From Isochrysis galbana (Eukaryota > Haptophyta > Isochrysidales > Isochrysidaceae): a stretch of 64,000 bases of DNA. The notes beneath the pieces were generated by a model that did not search any database, was not told the DNA's origin, and saw only the letters and a list, made by a program, of their open reading frames with translations. Positions 10,204 to 21,718 of this stretch are shown here, one piece after another. The translations under genes and the position numbers were made by a program. The stretch spans positions 1,591,398-1,655,397 of the forward strand of contig CM030931.1 of the NCBI GenBank assembly GCA_018136815.1. The letters run 5' to 3'. Each line of letters opens with the position of its first letter. Positions within the stretch are counted from its first letter, which is position 1.

Positions 10204-10701
10204 CAAAGTAAAGCGGTAGAAACCCCGGAAAACAGCACCCATCTAGCAGCACATATTCGATGCCCTTATTGGGCCTCAGACCCTAGACCCCCCCGGGAGC
10301 CCCCACAACGAAGCGTAACCCAAAAGCTAAAAATCAAAAGCATCAAAACAGGAAACAGGCCTAAATACACTATCTCGGAGAGCCCAAAGCTTCCAAATTC
10401 AAAACGACGCCGGGCGCGCTGCGAGACCGTTCTTTGTCATCAGCCCAGTGCCCGGCCCAATAAATAAGCCGTATGTATATTGAAATAGCCAAGAAGCGGC
10501 CCCAACCAGCCACGCCAATAGAGCGCGAGGTGTCCCCGCGTCCCCAAGCCGCGTCGAAATCGAAATTGGCAGCCGCCGCGGACCAAAGCCAAAGCACGCG
10601 TGCTAACGTCCGCCGCCGGACGGGCGGACGGAGGCCCGGAGAGCCCAACTTCGAACCGAGCCCGGGCGCGCTGCGAGACCGTTCTTGGTCCCTGCCCAGT
10701 G

Positions 10702-10806
10702 CTAGGGCGGTCAAACAGGGGCTTTTTAACGACTAGTAAGGGTTGGGCTGCATTTTTTGACCGTGGCGCGATGCCCAATAAAAAACCTCCGGGGGGGGCT
10801 GCCTAG
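10702..10806 (+). repeat. Repeat family C terminus, copy 2
   Basis: It starts CTAGGGCGGTCAAACAGG and runs through a block ending GACCGTGGCGCGATGCCCAA and TAAAAAACCTCC plus a G run. The same block is at 13992-14105. Family unknown; no coding sequence. Confidence 0.75.
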
Positions 10807-10928
10807 CCCGCGGCACATATCAATATCAACTATCAAATAGCCAGGAACCAGGCAAACACCGCGAAAGAGCGGCGGCAAACGAAGAAGACTCAAAAGGCAA
10901 AAGGCGGGGGCACGATAAGGTATTTGTA

Positions 10929-11180
10929 GAAGGCGTTTACGTTTGTTTGCCACAGGAACATCCAACAACAGGTCTACCCTAGCCCGCCCCTTGCACTTGG
11001 CCCGACGGAGAGCACCGCCCCCCCCCCCCCTCCCCCGATACCAAAGACAAAGGAATGAAGGGGGTAGTGTAAAGGGAGTGAGTATCCTGGGGTGTAGGCG
11101 TGTAGGCTATGGCGTGAGTCAGTACCGTGCGTGCGTGGTCTTTTATAGCTAGCGGTAGTCGCCTGAATCTTCAGATGGTT
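10929..11180 (-). repeat. Dispersed repeat family B, copy 2 (inverted)
   Basis: The reverse complement of this segment follows the same order as 4083-4330: CTGAAGATTCAGGC, a GCTAGCTATA block, TACACCCCAGG, CATTCCTTTGTCTTTGGTATC, a G run, then AACAAACGTAAACGCC. The copies differ by scattered substitutions and indels. Confidence 0.75.
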
Positions 11181-12300
11181 TTGCTTTGTGCTGCGTTAGA
11201 GTACTAACGTAGCCCGATGGCGGAGGAAGGTTGTGTTGTGTCTTGTCTTGTCGAGACTCTTACTCTTAATCATCCTTAAAGAAGATGTCGGCAACCATAC
11301 GATTGACGATTGATAGCGATCAACATACTGAAATCTTGTATAAGAATCTTATTCTGGGTGTTTGTGTCTAAGATATTTGACGCGAACTTCAATCAAACTT
11401 CAAAGGAGAAAAGCAGTTCATTCGCATCATTCGTCATTCGCCATCTCCACAAGAAACACGATCGCGGGCGGGACCGTGCCACGACGATCTCGGTCCAGCA
11501 CTTTCAATTAGCAATTAGCAATTAGCGCCCCATCTTTGTCGTAACGAAGATTGGGAAGGGGGAATAGAGGCGGCGAGATCAAATGAACGCTCCTTGCCTC
11601 AGCGGCGTGTGACGCGTTCACACGTTCACATGACACATGACAACTTTTGACAACTTTTTAATAACGCGCTTGGTCGCCTACACACATCATCGGATATCTC
11701 CAACTCCAACGCGCACGTTATCTAATCTCTCTAACACATTATCTCAAGTGTTCTACTATGTATGGCCCTCACGGCGACCATGGGAAAGAGCCTATGGCCG
11801 ATGAAGCGGATGGTCGATATGAGACATGAGAAGAGAATGCTGGGGGTTGTGCCCACGCGCAACGAAAGTCGTTTCTGGTGCGTACGTTATGAAGACGTCG
11901 TGTCAGTAGCCATATCATGGAAGACCAAATAGATGGGCAGTCATGTGATGGGCAAGCGAGCACAACATGAGATACACCGCACTCAACAAAAACATCACAT
12001 AATTCACACACATGCCGTGCGGGCGGGCGGCGTTGGCCTCGCCATGGCGGAAAGGCGCGAGAACTTTACATCGATCCACACGACAGAGCCATTCTGCGTG
12101 AGAGGTTATACATTCACGATCAGTCAGATGGCAGGTATCGAGCACATCCCGCAAGCCACGGGTCCTAGTCCTAGGCGACTTGATGTTCACATCGGCTTCC
12201 GTTGGATGCCGACGGATACCATTGGGGTCAAGACGGCGGAGGGATATCAGGCGGGAGGGAAGGGACGGACGAGAGGTATGAAATCCACGACAGGACTCGA

Positions 12301-13491
12301 CTATTCCGACCGGGGACGGAGAATGGGATCCTTGGACATGCTGCCGTTCAACGCCGCGAGGATTCTACGAGGCGGAACGAAATCCTCACGTGAGTGCATG
12401 ACCGTCGCATTGTTCAGGAGCAACGCGTCGCCGGCTTGCCAGCGGAATGCCACCTTATTGCGCTCCATGAAATCGCCTACCTCGGACAACGCCGCGCACT
12501 CTTCGGCGCTAAGCTCAGTATTGTCACCGAAGATGATCGCCTTGACAGGGCGCTGAACACCGTTCTTGTCCAGTCCACTCGGCGCATGGTTGAGAGTCGT
12601 CTCAGCGGCCGTGAAGAAGACTTCGTTGCCACTCCGCTCGTCCACAACGAGCGCAGGGCCGACGCGCGACACCGTCCGCAGGAAATTTCCCGGAAGCCAT
12701 TCGAATTCCGTCTCCGACGCGCGCAGCTTCTCTTCTGCCTCCTCGCGCGTCTTGACACCAAGCGAGATGCGCCACGACTTGCCAAGCGCAGAGGTCGAAT
12801 CCGTTTCCTCAGGCATCACGCGCACGTAGCGCACACCGAGGGCCTTGAGCTTCTCAGCGAGTGCCGGATGCTTCTCTCGAAGGTACGCGGCAACCAAGTG
12901 AGAGTGGATGATGGGAGTCGCGCCTCCGGTAGTGGGGGCCACCTCGCAGAAGAAGGCGATGTGCTCCGGAGGTGCATCACACTGAGCCATCTCGGAGTGC
13001 ATGGGGATCTGCTCCGATGGGGGCGCCTCGTTGGCGGTGAATACGCGATTCGCGACCTCAGTACGAGGACCAGCCGAGCATGCCATATCGAAATGCTCGA
13101 CGCCATAGATGGTGCTGTTGAGCGCTGAAAAGTCGGCAGCAGTTGCGGATCCCCAGCCGCGGAGGAGGACGGCGCCGTGAGTCTGCACGAGTCGAAGAAT
13201 CTTTTCGCGCTCGGCCTCGACGAAGGCAAGGCGGTCGGCGTTGGAGGCGTTCTTCTCTCGCGGCTGCAGCGTCATTGGGAAGATCCGGCCGTCCACAATC
13301 TTGGCCTCTGGAATGCTGACCGCCTGCGCGCCCTCGAGGAGGCCTCCGACCTCCTTGTAGAGCGCCCACTCCTTCTCATCTATCTCCTCGAGCTTGCACG
13401 GGCGCGGCCTCGCCTCGCCGAGGAAGTCGATGATCGAGTCGTACGACGTGTTGGGCATGATCGCCGCCGAGAGGTCATGAGCCAAGGACAT
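12301..13491 (-). CDS. TauD/TfdA (clavaminate synthase-like) Fe(II)/2OG dioxygenase
   Basis: A single-exon gene of 396 aa, expected to be a soluble non-haem iron, 2-oxoglutarate-dependent oxygenase. The double-stranded beta-helix iron ligands are visible: the proximal motif PMHSEMAQ supplies His and Glu (the H-x-E form seen in clavaminate-synthase-like proteins), and the distal His lies in NNATVMHSREDF, followed by PPRRILAAL whose Arg would bind 2OG. The stretch AVLLRGWGSATAADF is the usual TauD N-terminal strand. Plants and algae carry homologues of unknown substrate, so the reaction cannot be named. I chose the ATG at 13491 (MSLAHDL) because the frame upstream of it is Pro/Gly/Arg low-complexity. 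A second in-frame Met follows (MPNTSYDS). Confidence 0.9.
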   Translation of the reverse strand: MSLAHDLSAAIMPNTSYDSIIDFLGEARPRPCKLEEIDEKEWALYKEVGGLLEGAQAVSIPEAKIVDGRIFPMTLQPREKNASNADRLAFVEAEREKILRLVQTHGAVLLRGWGSATAADFSALNSTIYGVEHFDMACSAGPRTEVANRVFTANEAPPSEQIPMHSEMAQCDAPPEHIAFFCEVAPTTGGATPIIHSHLVAAYLREKHPALAEKLKALGVRYVRVMPEETDSTSALGKSWRISLGVKTREEAEEKLRASETEFEWLPGNFLRTVSRVGPALVVDERSGNEVFFTAAETTLNHAPSGLDKNGVQRPVKAIIFGDNTELSAEECAALSEVGDFMERNKVAFRWQAGDALLLNNATVMHSREDFVPPRRILAALNGSMSKDPILRPRSE

Positions 13492-13991
13492 TGGGGGCTC
13501 TTCGCGGTGCGAGGTGGGGCTAGGGCCGGAGTGTAGAGGGAAGGGGCGGGAGGCCGAGAGAGGTGGTCTCTGTCTGGCCTCTCCCAAGGTGGGTGGAAGA
13601 AGAGTCCCCCCCCCCTCCCCCCCTCCCCTTCCCCCCGCGCCCAACCCTCCCTCGAGACGCGAGCGGCCCGTCCATCCAGCCCCTTCGGTTGTGTGAGCAG
13701 CCCGCGCCCACTTGAACGAATCTCTCGAAGATTCTGGACCCGATCGGACGCTCCTTCTTCGGATGCGGGCGGGGGGCACTTCCATGGACGGGCGGAGAGC
13801 CGCCCCCCCCCTCCCCCTCCCCCCGCCCCGCCCCCGCCGGGGGGGGGGGGGGCAGCCCGCCCAGCACTCTCCCCTCCTTCTCTCCCCCTCCCCCCTCCCC
13901 CCGGCGCGCCCTCCCTTCCCGCGAAACCGCTTCGAGGCGGCGTGGAAGCAAGAGTAGGAGGGCAGGGTCAACTAGGAGATCCTTTGAAAGT

Positions 13992-14105
13992 AGGGCGGCC
14001 AAACAGGCGCTTTTTAACTACTAGCAAGGGTCGGGCTGCGTCTTTTCGTCTTTTTGACCGTGGCGCGATGCCCAATAAAAAACCTCCCGGGGGGGGGGCA
14101 CCTGC
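13992..14105 (+). repeat. Repeat family C terminus, copy 3
   Basis: It starts TAGGGCGGCCAAACAGG and repeats the block of 10702-10806, ending TAAAAAACCTCCC plus a G run, with a small insertion (TCTTTTCG). Confidence 0.75.
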
Positions 14106-14283
14106 CACCACGAAAATCTTCGCCAAGATGTGGTGCGATTCGACCGCCCTCCGCCCTCTCCCCCCCTCCGTCCTCCGTCACGCGCGCTCATGCTCTACCC
14201 GTAGAGAGTAGAGAATTTGCGGTCGCGCCTGCGGGCTGCGGGGGGATCGGTTCCTTGATATCCAAGCTACATTTGGCATTTGG

Positions 14284-14470
14284 TAGGGCGGTCAAACAGG
14301 GCCTTTTTATTAGGGGTAAAAATGACCATCTCAAAGTCAGAGTTGGGGAAATTTGATTATTTTTTAGTACAATCTTCCCAATACCAATACAGTATTGGCA
14401 ATACACCCACAACAAGCACAAGCACAGATATCCAGGGCCCATTAGTGTTGTATTCAGGCCTCTCGGCGTG
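14284..14470 (+). repeat. Repeat family C terminus, copy 4
   Basis: It starts TAGGGCGGTCAAACAGG, then a different interior (ATGACCATCTCAAAGTCAGA, TTGGGGAAATTTGATTATTT) shared with the inverted copy at 37690-38027. The right limit is uncertain. Confidence 0.65.
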
Positions 14471-14687
14471 AATATTTCGGCATGAGCGCGCTCCTTCTTC
14501 GTTATATATCGTCTTCTATGTTCGTCGTGGTCACGCAAGGCGTGCCGATTCGGATTCTCCGTGGGCTCCAGTCCTGGTTCGCCGATTTTCGTCTCGAAAT
14601 TCGAAGATTTGAGTTTTATTTTTACCGTTACGGTAATTGTCCACGCGTTTAAGGTAAGAGATGCAGGTAACAGAACTGGCCCCCCCC

Positions 14688-14785
14688 CCTTCTGCAGTTC
14701 CCCCCCTTCTGCAGTTCCCTCCCCTTCTGCAGTTCCCTCCCCTTCTGCAGTTCCCTCCCCCCTCTGCAGTTCCCCTCCCCCCTCT
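14688..14785 (+). repeat. Minisatellite, ~18-bp unit
   Basis: About five tandem copies of a unit close to CCCCTTCTGCAGTTCCCT, with small length changes in the C runs. Confidence 0.85.
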
Positions 14786-15065
14786 CTCCATTCTCTGCGT
14801 TTCCCTTCTCTATTCCATGCGTTTCCCGGGGCAAGCCGGGAAAGACACGTGAATGTGAGGGAAAGTTGGGTCAGTACTGTGTTTTCACCCCCCCTCTGCA
14901 GTCCTCCTTCCCCCCTTCCCCCCCTTCCGCGCGCCGAGACGGCGGCCTCCCCCCCCCCTCCGCAGATTTCCTTCCCCTCCTCCGCCGCTTCCCCCCCTCC
15001 GCGCGCCGAGACGGCGGCTCTCTTCCGCGTCCGCGCGTTGAGGCGCCGTCTTCTCTTCCCTCAAC

Positions 15066-15262
15066 CCCCCGCGCGAAAGTCCCCCAGCGCGTCCCGCAGC
15101 GTTCCCCAGCGTCCCTCAGCGTCTCCCAGTGTCTCTCAGCGCCCCCCCCTGTCCGTCAGCGATGTCCCGCAGCGCGTCTTACAGCGTCCTTCAGTGTCCT
15201 TCTGCGTCCTTCGGCGTCCTTCAGCGCTGTCCCGCAGCGCTTCCTTCAGCGTCCTTCGGCGC
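15066..15262 (+). repeat. Degenerate CAGCGTCC tandem tract
   Basis: Many imperfect copies of an 8-10 bp motif (CAGCGTCCC, CAGCGTCTC, CAGCGTCCTT) over about 200 bp. It is open in one frame as a Ser/Pro-rich string, which I treat as an artefact of the repeat. Confidence 0.75.
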
Positions 15263-17249
15263 TGCCTCGCGAGACTCGAGGCAGGACTCGCGAGGGCACT
15301 GGATTTTACTCTGTAGTCCGAGCCGGAGTCCGAATTGTGTTTTGCCCCCCGAGCCCTCGTTCTCTCGCTCTACCGCCGGCAAGTTACCACTCCAACTCAC
15401 CGTTGCCGGCTATACTGACCGATCCACCGGGTCGAAAGGGAGGCTCGTCTCGGCCGCCCAGCCGTCGCTGCGATCCGCCGGCGAACGGCCAAGGGCTACC
15501 GCCCGATTTGGGCGTATCCCGGTGGACGCCCGAGCTTTGGAATCGGGCCCGAGCCCGCTTCTGGGCCGTAGCAGGCTATGCCAAGCACCCAAGGGTCTCG
15601 GCGGCGCTAGCAAAGTGCCGACCGGCCGATAATTCAATGGAAACTCCACGGACGGACGATATCAATAGGGGAATCACCGAATGGACGAACGAAAACGGCT
15701 GTGCCTTCTGCGCTTTCCGACCTCACGCTCCTCCTGGCACTCCAGCCAGCGAAGCCTGGAAATATGGCACGGGAGACGGTGCTCACAACCCCGTCATCTG
15801 TCAGCCATATCTCGCTATGTTCCGTTGCTTCTTGTTCCGATTCTGACCTCTGGTCAGCTCAGGTTCCAGTTTCCAGGTCTCTGTTTCCAGGTTCACCGCT
15901 CGACATCGGGAGACGTCTCGATCTTAGTCGGGGGGTGTCGCATTCATCCTAGATGATGCGATTTCCAGGCTCTTATTTCCAGGTCCTTCGCCGTGCGGCC
16001 ACACGGTGAAGCTCAGGCATACCTAGGTTGGTAGGGTTCGTCCCTAGCAATCTAGAATTCGAGTTCTCGTTTCGTTCCGTCTAGCCTGTCTGCCAGGTCT
16101 AGATTCCAGGTTTCCTCCTTTCGGGTAATCTTGACCCAAAGGAGCCAGGTCGCCTGTCACTCGCTGCGCGCTTGTCTCAGGCTCTCGAGTTACCTTGTGA
16201 AGGCTTGTTTAGCTTCTTGCAAGGCTTGTCGTTTCTTGTTGGGTTCCGGTTCTTTCTTGGGACCTGCTCACTTTCGTTGTCGTCCAGGCCTGTTCTTCAT
16301 AGGTTCTGCTTGGCCTGGTTAGGGTTTCGTTGCCTTCCCGCGTTTGGCGTTCGCGTTGGCGTTCGGAAACTTCCTCTCACATTCCCTAGGTCCGCTACCC
16401 TTGGCTTGTAGGTCCTTGCTTCTTTCTTCTCGGTCAAGGTTTTGGCGAGCGAGTCGGTTGCTCTAGCCGCTCGAGATTTGAGGTTTAATTTGCCATCTCC
16501 CCTTGGAGATCGGTGTAGGTTCGCTTCCTAGGTGAGGGAATCTTTCCCCTTGATGCAAGCTACATGCAAGCCTTGGCCCCTTTGGTGTTTCTTCCCCTTG
16601 GTTGCTACTCAGGGTTGTTCGTTAGAAGCGTCTAGAAGGTTCACGCTCAACGGCAAGATTTCCTCTGTCGTGAAGATATCTCGTTGCGATCTGTATCCAA
16701 AGTGATCGCCGTGGTCGCGCGACATGACGCTCCCCTTCGGACTCTCCGCTACGTGGGAAGTTACAACGGAGACACGCTCCGGCCGTCGCTGCGGAGTCTC
16801 TCTCTCTCTCTCGCTCTCTCTCTCCGTCTCTCGCGACGTGTTTGAGTTATCGGTGATTTGGGGTCGCGGTTGCTTGATAATTTGCTTGGTTTGGGTGAAT
16901 GATTCCGGTGTGTTCGTGAGTCGGTGTAACCTGTTGTTCTCAGCTTCGTTGTCCGTCGTTGTTCGCTGCGTCGCTGCACTCAAGCAGCTTAGGCTCCCTC
17001 CCTGAGGGAAGAGTTCTTTGTAGGTCTAACAATCTCTCAAAACCCAACACACTAGGGCCGCTAGGAGCGCCTCGCCGCCCCACAGCCCTTCGTTCGCCGT
17101 TCGTTCCCCGTCCAGACACCCAAATGGGGTTGCCCGACCCAGTCCAGAATTTCATTCACCCGACTCCCGGTGGGGAGGAGGGCCAAAGCGCCGCGCTAGC
17201 CGCCGGTGCTGCTCGCGACGGAGTGGCTCAGAGCCCTCCGGCTCCGCTC

Positions 17250-17359
17250 GACTCGACAGAGGTTGAATGTATGGGCCCACCGCCCCGGGGGGTGTCCGTG
17301 ATGGAGTGAGGGGTGAGGGGGGCGCGAGGCCCCCATTGACCCCCACTTTCAAAAGTAGG
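17250..17359 (+). repeat. Hairpin-ended repeat (family F), 3'-type terminus
   Basis: It ends in a hairpin at 17342-17359 (CCCACTT-TCAA-AAGTAGG after adjusting one G-T pair) preceded by GGCCCCCATTGACCC and GGGTGTCCGTGATGGAG. The same block order is found inverted at 49459-49545. It is probably a fossil and carries no intact gene. Confidence 0.65.
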
Positions 17360-17539
17360 TTTTCAACAACTCCATATTGTGTAGGATGATGGGAAGAGAG
17401 TTCCTTGATTCATGGGACGAGTTGGTTGGCCACGCGATGCGCACGATTGGGCAATCGAGAGAACGGCCGCCCCCGGATGCCAAAGGGAAAAAGGTACCGG
17501 ATGCAGAAAAAATAATCTTAGAATATTCTTAGCGCACTT

Positions 17540-17720
17540 GCAGCCCATGGACCCACTACTTTAACGCAGGACACTTTCTACACCCCCACTCCCCCGGCCC
17601 TTCCCCCCCCGCCATTAGGCGACTCCCCCCGTACACTACCAATGGGATAGGGGCAAAGGGCTTAGACATGGTCCGGCGGCCCGCGCAACCCCCTGGTGAT
17701 CTTTCCCCCCCCTCCTCCTG
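17540..17720 (-). repeat. Dispersed repeat family A, copy 1
   Basis: The reverse complement matches 42628-42780 block by block: CCGGACCAT-TAAGCCCTTT, CCCTATCCC, GGGGGAGTCGCCTAATGGCG, GGGAGTGGGGGTGTAGAAAG, then GTGGGTCCA. Shorter pieces occur at 24258-24330 and 50405-50510. Confidence 0.75.
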
Positions 17721-18133
17721 TGTCCCGGGTAGGCGGCGGCCTCAGTCCCGACTTACCCTGTAAACAGGCGCGGGACTTACCTATTTTTCGGTGGCGGAGC
17801 TCTCGCTCGCACCCAAGGTAGCATGTTGTCCAATCTTGAAGGGGCCCCCTCCCCGTCACAACGGTCGCACGGCGCAAAGCATCGCCCACCACCACAAGAG
17901 TAGCATGCGATACGCGGGCACTTGTGCTGACGGGTTATCGCCACTTTGGTGGGGCCGTCGTGATGGTCGCTGAGCCAGTGGCTACGCCCCCCGAAGCCTA
18001 GGACCAGAAGTGCAATGGAGACCTGCTTGCGGCATACATGAGATTAGCGCCAAATGCTCACTTGATGACAGAGAAGAGTGCACCACCGTACGATGTTAGA
18101 GCCGGGCTTTGGGTTGTTGCGACACTAGTAGAT

Positions 18134-20238
18134 CTAGGCAATGGCCATCTGAGGAGGCGTGGCACCCCCAACCTCACCAAGGAAAAGGGCTGCTTGGCGA
18201 ATGGCGTTGGCGGCGGCTTGTATCTGTTCATCTGCTGTAGCCCAGTCGCCGTCGTCGACAGCTTGGGCAATCCCGGGAAATGCGAGCGCCGCGTAGCCGA
18301 GGTAGAGGCCCGGTGCTTGTAGCACGTGTTTGAACCAGGGACGGCGCGGAAGACCGCTCGGAAGCAAGAAGCGCCGCTCGGTGAAGGCCAGCACGTCATT
18401 ATCAGCGGAGGACGCATCGATGGTAGCAGATGCGTACTTTGCGACTGCACTGACGAGTGGCTCGAAGTGTAGCATACCGACGGGGGCCTTTGTGACTCGT
18501 TTTTGGAGGGCCACTACCTGCTTGGCCAGAGCACTGGCCTGCTCAGAATGGTCGAAGGGTAGGGCTTTAGTGTCGGCGAGGCGTATCGCGACGAGGCCCC
18601 ACAACCGCGCCATGGCCACGTGGAAGCGAAAGCCTGGATCACCTTGGGTCGCCATCCAAGTGAAGGAGTCATAGACTGAGTGGTAGACGCCGTAGCTGCC
18701 ACTGAGTTGCATGTCTGCGGACGCGATCCCCAGGTGGTCGAGGAAGACCGTGTAGTCAGACCCTGAGCCGAGTAGGCCAACCTCCCCGCCCCAGTGTGAT
18801 AGCAAGGACCTGCCATCGCGCGGGTCTTCCACATCAGCCGCTGCGGCGCGGATGACCTTGGCGAGCGCCTGAGTGGCCGATACTTTAAGCTCGCCGCCGG
18901 ATACACCCTCATCCACGTTAATGTACGCCACAGCTTTGGCGGCTAGCTCGGCCGCATTCATCTCACCATAGGCGGTCGAGCCAAGGAGGCCATACTCCTC
19001 TCCTGACCACGAGCAGAGAATGAGCGAACGGCGAGGCACCCAGCCCATCGCAAGGAGCGCTCCGAGCCCGCGTGCGAGTTCCAGCATTGCTGCGGTACCG
19101 GAATTCGGGTCGACCGCTCCAAAGACCCAAGCATCTCGGTGGTTGCCGAGCAGCACGGGTCGATCGAGCTCAGTCCCATGATCCTTACCCTTGATGACTC
19201 CTATCACGTTCCAGATGGGGGTTCGACGAGCTTCTTGGTTGCGGACTATCAGCCGCGCCGGATGTTCCGACGGGCCGAGGCGGTAGCCGGCGGGCAGCGG
19301 CAGCCCGCCGGTGAAATCGGCGGGCGCAGGTGTGGAGTCGCGCATGTCGTTGAGGAGCGGGTAGGCATCTGCGTAGGAGAGAGGTAGCACTGGGATCGAT
19401 GGCACTAGATCGGCCTCCTCATAGCCACACGCCTCAAATGTTGCGCTGCGATTGAGGCTCGTGCGATTGAGGTATGCCCGACTCGGGTCCCCTGCGCACA
19501 GCGAGTTGAACTGCACGGAACCACGCTGTACGCCCGACGGTGGTCGCCAAGGACCCGTCGGATACACAGGCCCCTTCGCCTCCCCGTCGTCGGCTGGATC
19601 TGAGAAGATGAGCATGCCCACAGCGCCGCGCTGCTGGGCATTCATGACCTTGAGTCCGCGGAAGCACTCTCCGTATCGCGCAAGCACCAATTTGCCCCGA
19701 ACGTCCAAACCGGCCCGCGCAAGCGCCGCAAAGTCTTCTGGCCGGCCATAGTTTGCGTACACAACAGGTGCAGTCACGTCACCGGAAGGACCATAGCCCT
19801 GCAGCGGGAGACGAGGAGGGCACGAGCGCTCGGACTTCGGCTGGTCACGCGCAGCGCCGCTTGAACTGAAGGGGCTGAGCCGGGTCTCACGTTGAAGGTG
19901 TGGTTTCGCCACCAGCTGTCGGACGTCTTGTCGATTGCGATCGCATCCTCGGATAGGGGCGTCATCCTGCCCGAACCATCAAGCAATTCAAGCGAGCGCT
20001 CGACCGGGTAATTTAGCAGAACGGGTACCGCCTCGATGTGAGAGTCGAGGCCGTAGCGCGTGAAGGCGTCGTGCACATACTTTGCCATCTTATGGTCACC
20101 CGATGTGCCGGCGACGTGCGCCTCCGAGGTGATGAAGTAGAGGTGGCCTGCAGCTGAGTCGTTGGACGGCACTGTGTAGAATGAGTGCTCAAGCGGTGAG
20201 AGCACGCCCAGCACCAGCGTGCCGAGCACGGAGACCAT
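18134..20238 (-). CDS. Glutamate carboxypeptidase II-like (M28B) zinc peptidase
   Basis: Two exons, 20238-19891 and 19798-18134, joined by a 92-bp phase-0 GTGAGA...CTGCAG intron; the product is 670 aa. The family comprises membrane-anchored, co-catalytic zinc exopeptidases that trim acidic residues from peptides or folyl-polyglutamate. Seen here: an N-terminal hydrophobic segment (signal or anchor), a protease-associated domain, and the M28 core with its metal-binding sites in order: GNHRDAWVFGAVDPNSG (His, Asp), SGEEYGLLGS (catalytic and ligand Glu), NVDEGVSG (Asp) and SYGVYHSVYDSF (last His). A C-terminal helical dimerisation domain follows. All five metal ligands are present, so it should be active. 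The frame is open upstream through a Pro run; I favour the ATG at 20238 beside the hydrophobic stretch. The substrate is unknown. Confidence 0.94.
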
Positions 20239-20757
20239 CCGAGCGATATGGAGCCAATGAGCCGTGTACGAAAGAGTGGGAAACTTGCGGGGGGGGGGGG
20301 GGGGGGGGGGGGGAGAGCGGGGAGTTGGGGGGCGGGAGGGGCGGGGGGGGGGGGGCGGCGGGGGCTCGCTCGCCAGACGGCACCGATCGGTGGGCAGCGT
20401 CACTTGTTCGTTCGTTCTTCTTGCCTCTCTTCTCACATCTCTTCATCAATTTTTCGGCTGGTTTCTCTGTGACCCATAGAGAGAGAGTAAATATAGATAG
20501 AGCGAAGTTTTCTTGTTCATGCTGGTGTAACCTTAGTGCTGTGGGGCCGTAGCGCCGTAGCCCTCATCGGCAACGGAGCCCCTAGCCTGCGACGGGGGTG
20601 TGCGCGGTTGTATCGCGGTGGTGCCCATGAGGCATGAGGCAACCACCGCGGGGTGTGCGACGCAGAGCGCCAACAGTGCTATACATCGCCGTCCCGATAT
20701 CTCACGGGGCACAGGGCGGCCCCGAAGCTCGTCCAAGCGTCCGAGCCAAGCAGGCTT

Positions 20758-20787
20758 CACAACAACAACAACAACAACAACAACAAC
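20758..20787 (+). repeat. (CAA)10 microsatellite
   Basis: A perfect CAA tract of about ten units. Confidence 0.95.
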
Positions 20788-20971
20788 GCCATGGACCATG
20801 GAACCCGCGGCGACGCCGTGCCGGACCCCGCACGGCTCATTCCCGCTCTGTGTGAATGGGCCGACACCGTCATCTCAATAAAAATACCTGCATTTGCATC
20901 TGAAGATTCCGGCCACCGGCTACGGCTACTACTACTACGGACTGCTGCTGCTGCTCCCCTTTAGTGAGTGA

Positions 20972-21177
20972 CCTACATGTGAAACACAGTCAAACTTAGA
21001 AATAAAATAGCAAAAACAGTATGTTTTTTGCCGTCGAAAAAAAAGCAGAAGCAGAGAGAAAAACAATGTAAAAAACAGATGTGCGGGGGGGGGGGGGCTG
21101 CCGCCCAAATAAAACAGCGAAAAACATATGTTTGGGGCCTCCAAAAAAAAACACTGTTCCTGTGTTTAACATGTAGG
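20972..21177. mobile_element. MITE family D, copy 1, with 8-bp target duplication
   Basis: A 206-bp element bounded by inverted repeats CCTACATGTGAAACACAG and (right end, read inward) CCTACATGTTAAACACAG. It is flanked on both sides by the same 8 bp, GTGAGTGA (20964-20971 and 21178-21185). The interior is AT-rich with CAAAAACAGTATG and a poly-G. An 8-bp duplication with short TIRs suggests a hAT-type (or other 8-bp duplicating) transposase acting in trans. It has no coding capacity. Confidence 0.92.
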
Positions 21178-21373
21178 GTGAGTGACTGGGCTATTAGGAG
21201 TGAGTAGCCGGAAAGAATAAGAGCCAGAATCCTCGGAATATTCCCTCCCGACTGCTCGTGGCCCCCCACCATTGCAATTCGTCATGAAATGAGTCCAGGA
21301 CCAGTGGCATGTGACATGTGAGAGGTTGGCAAACCATGAGCTATGCAGCATCGCAGAGGCAGAGATACAAGAT

Positions 21374-21557
21374 CCTACATGTGAAACACAGGAACAGTGT
21401 TTTTTTTCGGAGGCCCAAAACATATGTTTTTCGCTGTTTTATTTCGGGCGGCCCCCCTACCCCGCACATCTGTTCTTTACACTGTTTTTTTTCGACGGCA
21501 AAAAACATACTGTTTTTGCTGTTTTTTTTCTAAGTTTGGCTGTGTTTCACATGTAGG
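21374..21557. mobile_element. MITE family D, copy 2, with 8-bp target duplication
   Basis: A 184-bp element with ends CCTACATGTGAAACACAG and its inverse, flanked by perfect 8-bp duplications TACAAGAT (21366-21373 and 21558-21565). The interior is homologous to copy 1 but inverted, so the two copies, 196 bp apart, form a large inverted repeat. Confidence 0.93.
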
Positions 21558-21718
21558 TACAAGATACAAGAGTACAAGAGACGGACCATCGGAGAGTCGC
21601 CCCCCGCCATAGACGAGAGTTTACAAGAGAACCTTCAGCCCTCTCCCCCCTCCTCCCTCCTCTCGTTCGAATCGACTGTGGAGAGGGTTGGCTTCCCTCG
21701 CGGTCCGGCACGGCGGCC

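Larger units (their letters stand above)
9827..12300. other. Intergenic with assembly gap, no gene seen
   Basis: It holds a GTAGA-type microsatellite, an N gap, two ends of repeat family C (10033 and 10702) and an inverted copy of family B (10929-11180). Between 11180 and 12300 I see only AT-richer, non-coding-looking sequence. Confidence 0.5.
13492..18133. other. Long intergenic desert with repeats, no gene seen
   Basis: No supported gene over 4.6 kb. It contains homopolymer-rich leader sequence (13600-13930), family C ends at 13992 and 14284, two minisatellite-like tracts (14688-14785, 15066-15262), pyrimidine-biased sequence with recurrent TTTCCAGG motifs (15850-16140), and family F and A repeat ends at 17250-17720. 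Long open frames here are low-complexity. Confidence 0.5.
20239..21718. other. Intergenic with two MITEs, no gene seen
   Basis: It holds G runs (20288-20312), a CAA microsatellite, two inverted MITEs (listed separately) and the short leader of the coiled-coil gene. The small open frames around 20600-20960 are not supported. Confidence 0.5.

Noticed and set aside
13493-13971. N-terminal 160-residue extension of the dioxygenase
   Set aside because: The frame is open but is a Gly/Arg/Pro low-complexity string from G/C runs. The family's N-terminus is already complete from the ATG at 13491.
14561-15846. Long overlapping open frames as a Pro/Ser-rich protein
   Set aside because: They run through an 18-bp minisatellite and CAGCGTCC tandem tract, with overlapping alternatives in other frames and no conserved motif. 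The openness is a by-product of base composition.
20239-20436. Pro-rich N-terminal extension of the carboxypeptidase
   Set aside because: The Pro run is produced by a poly-G tract. The hydrophobic anchor and family homology begin at or after the ATG at 20238.
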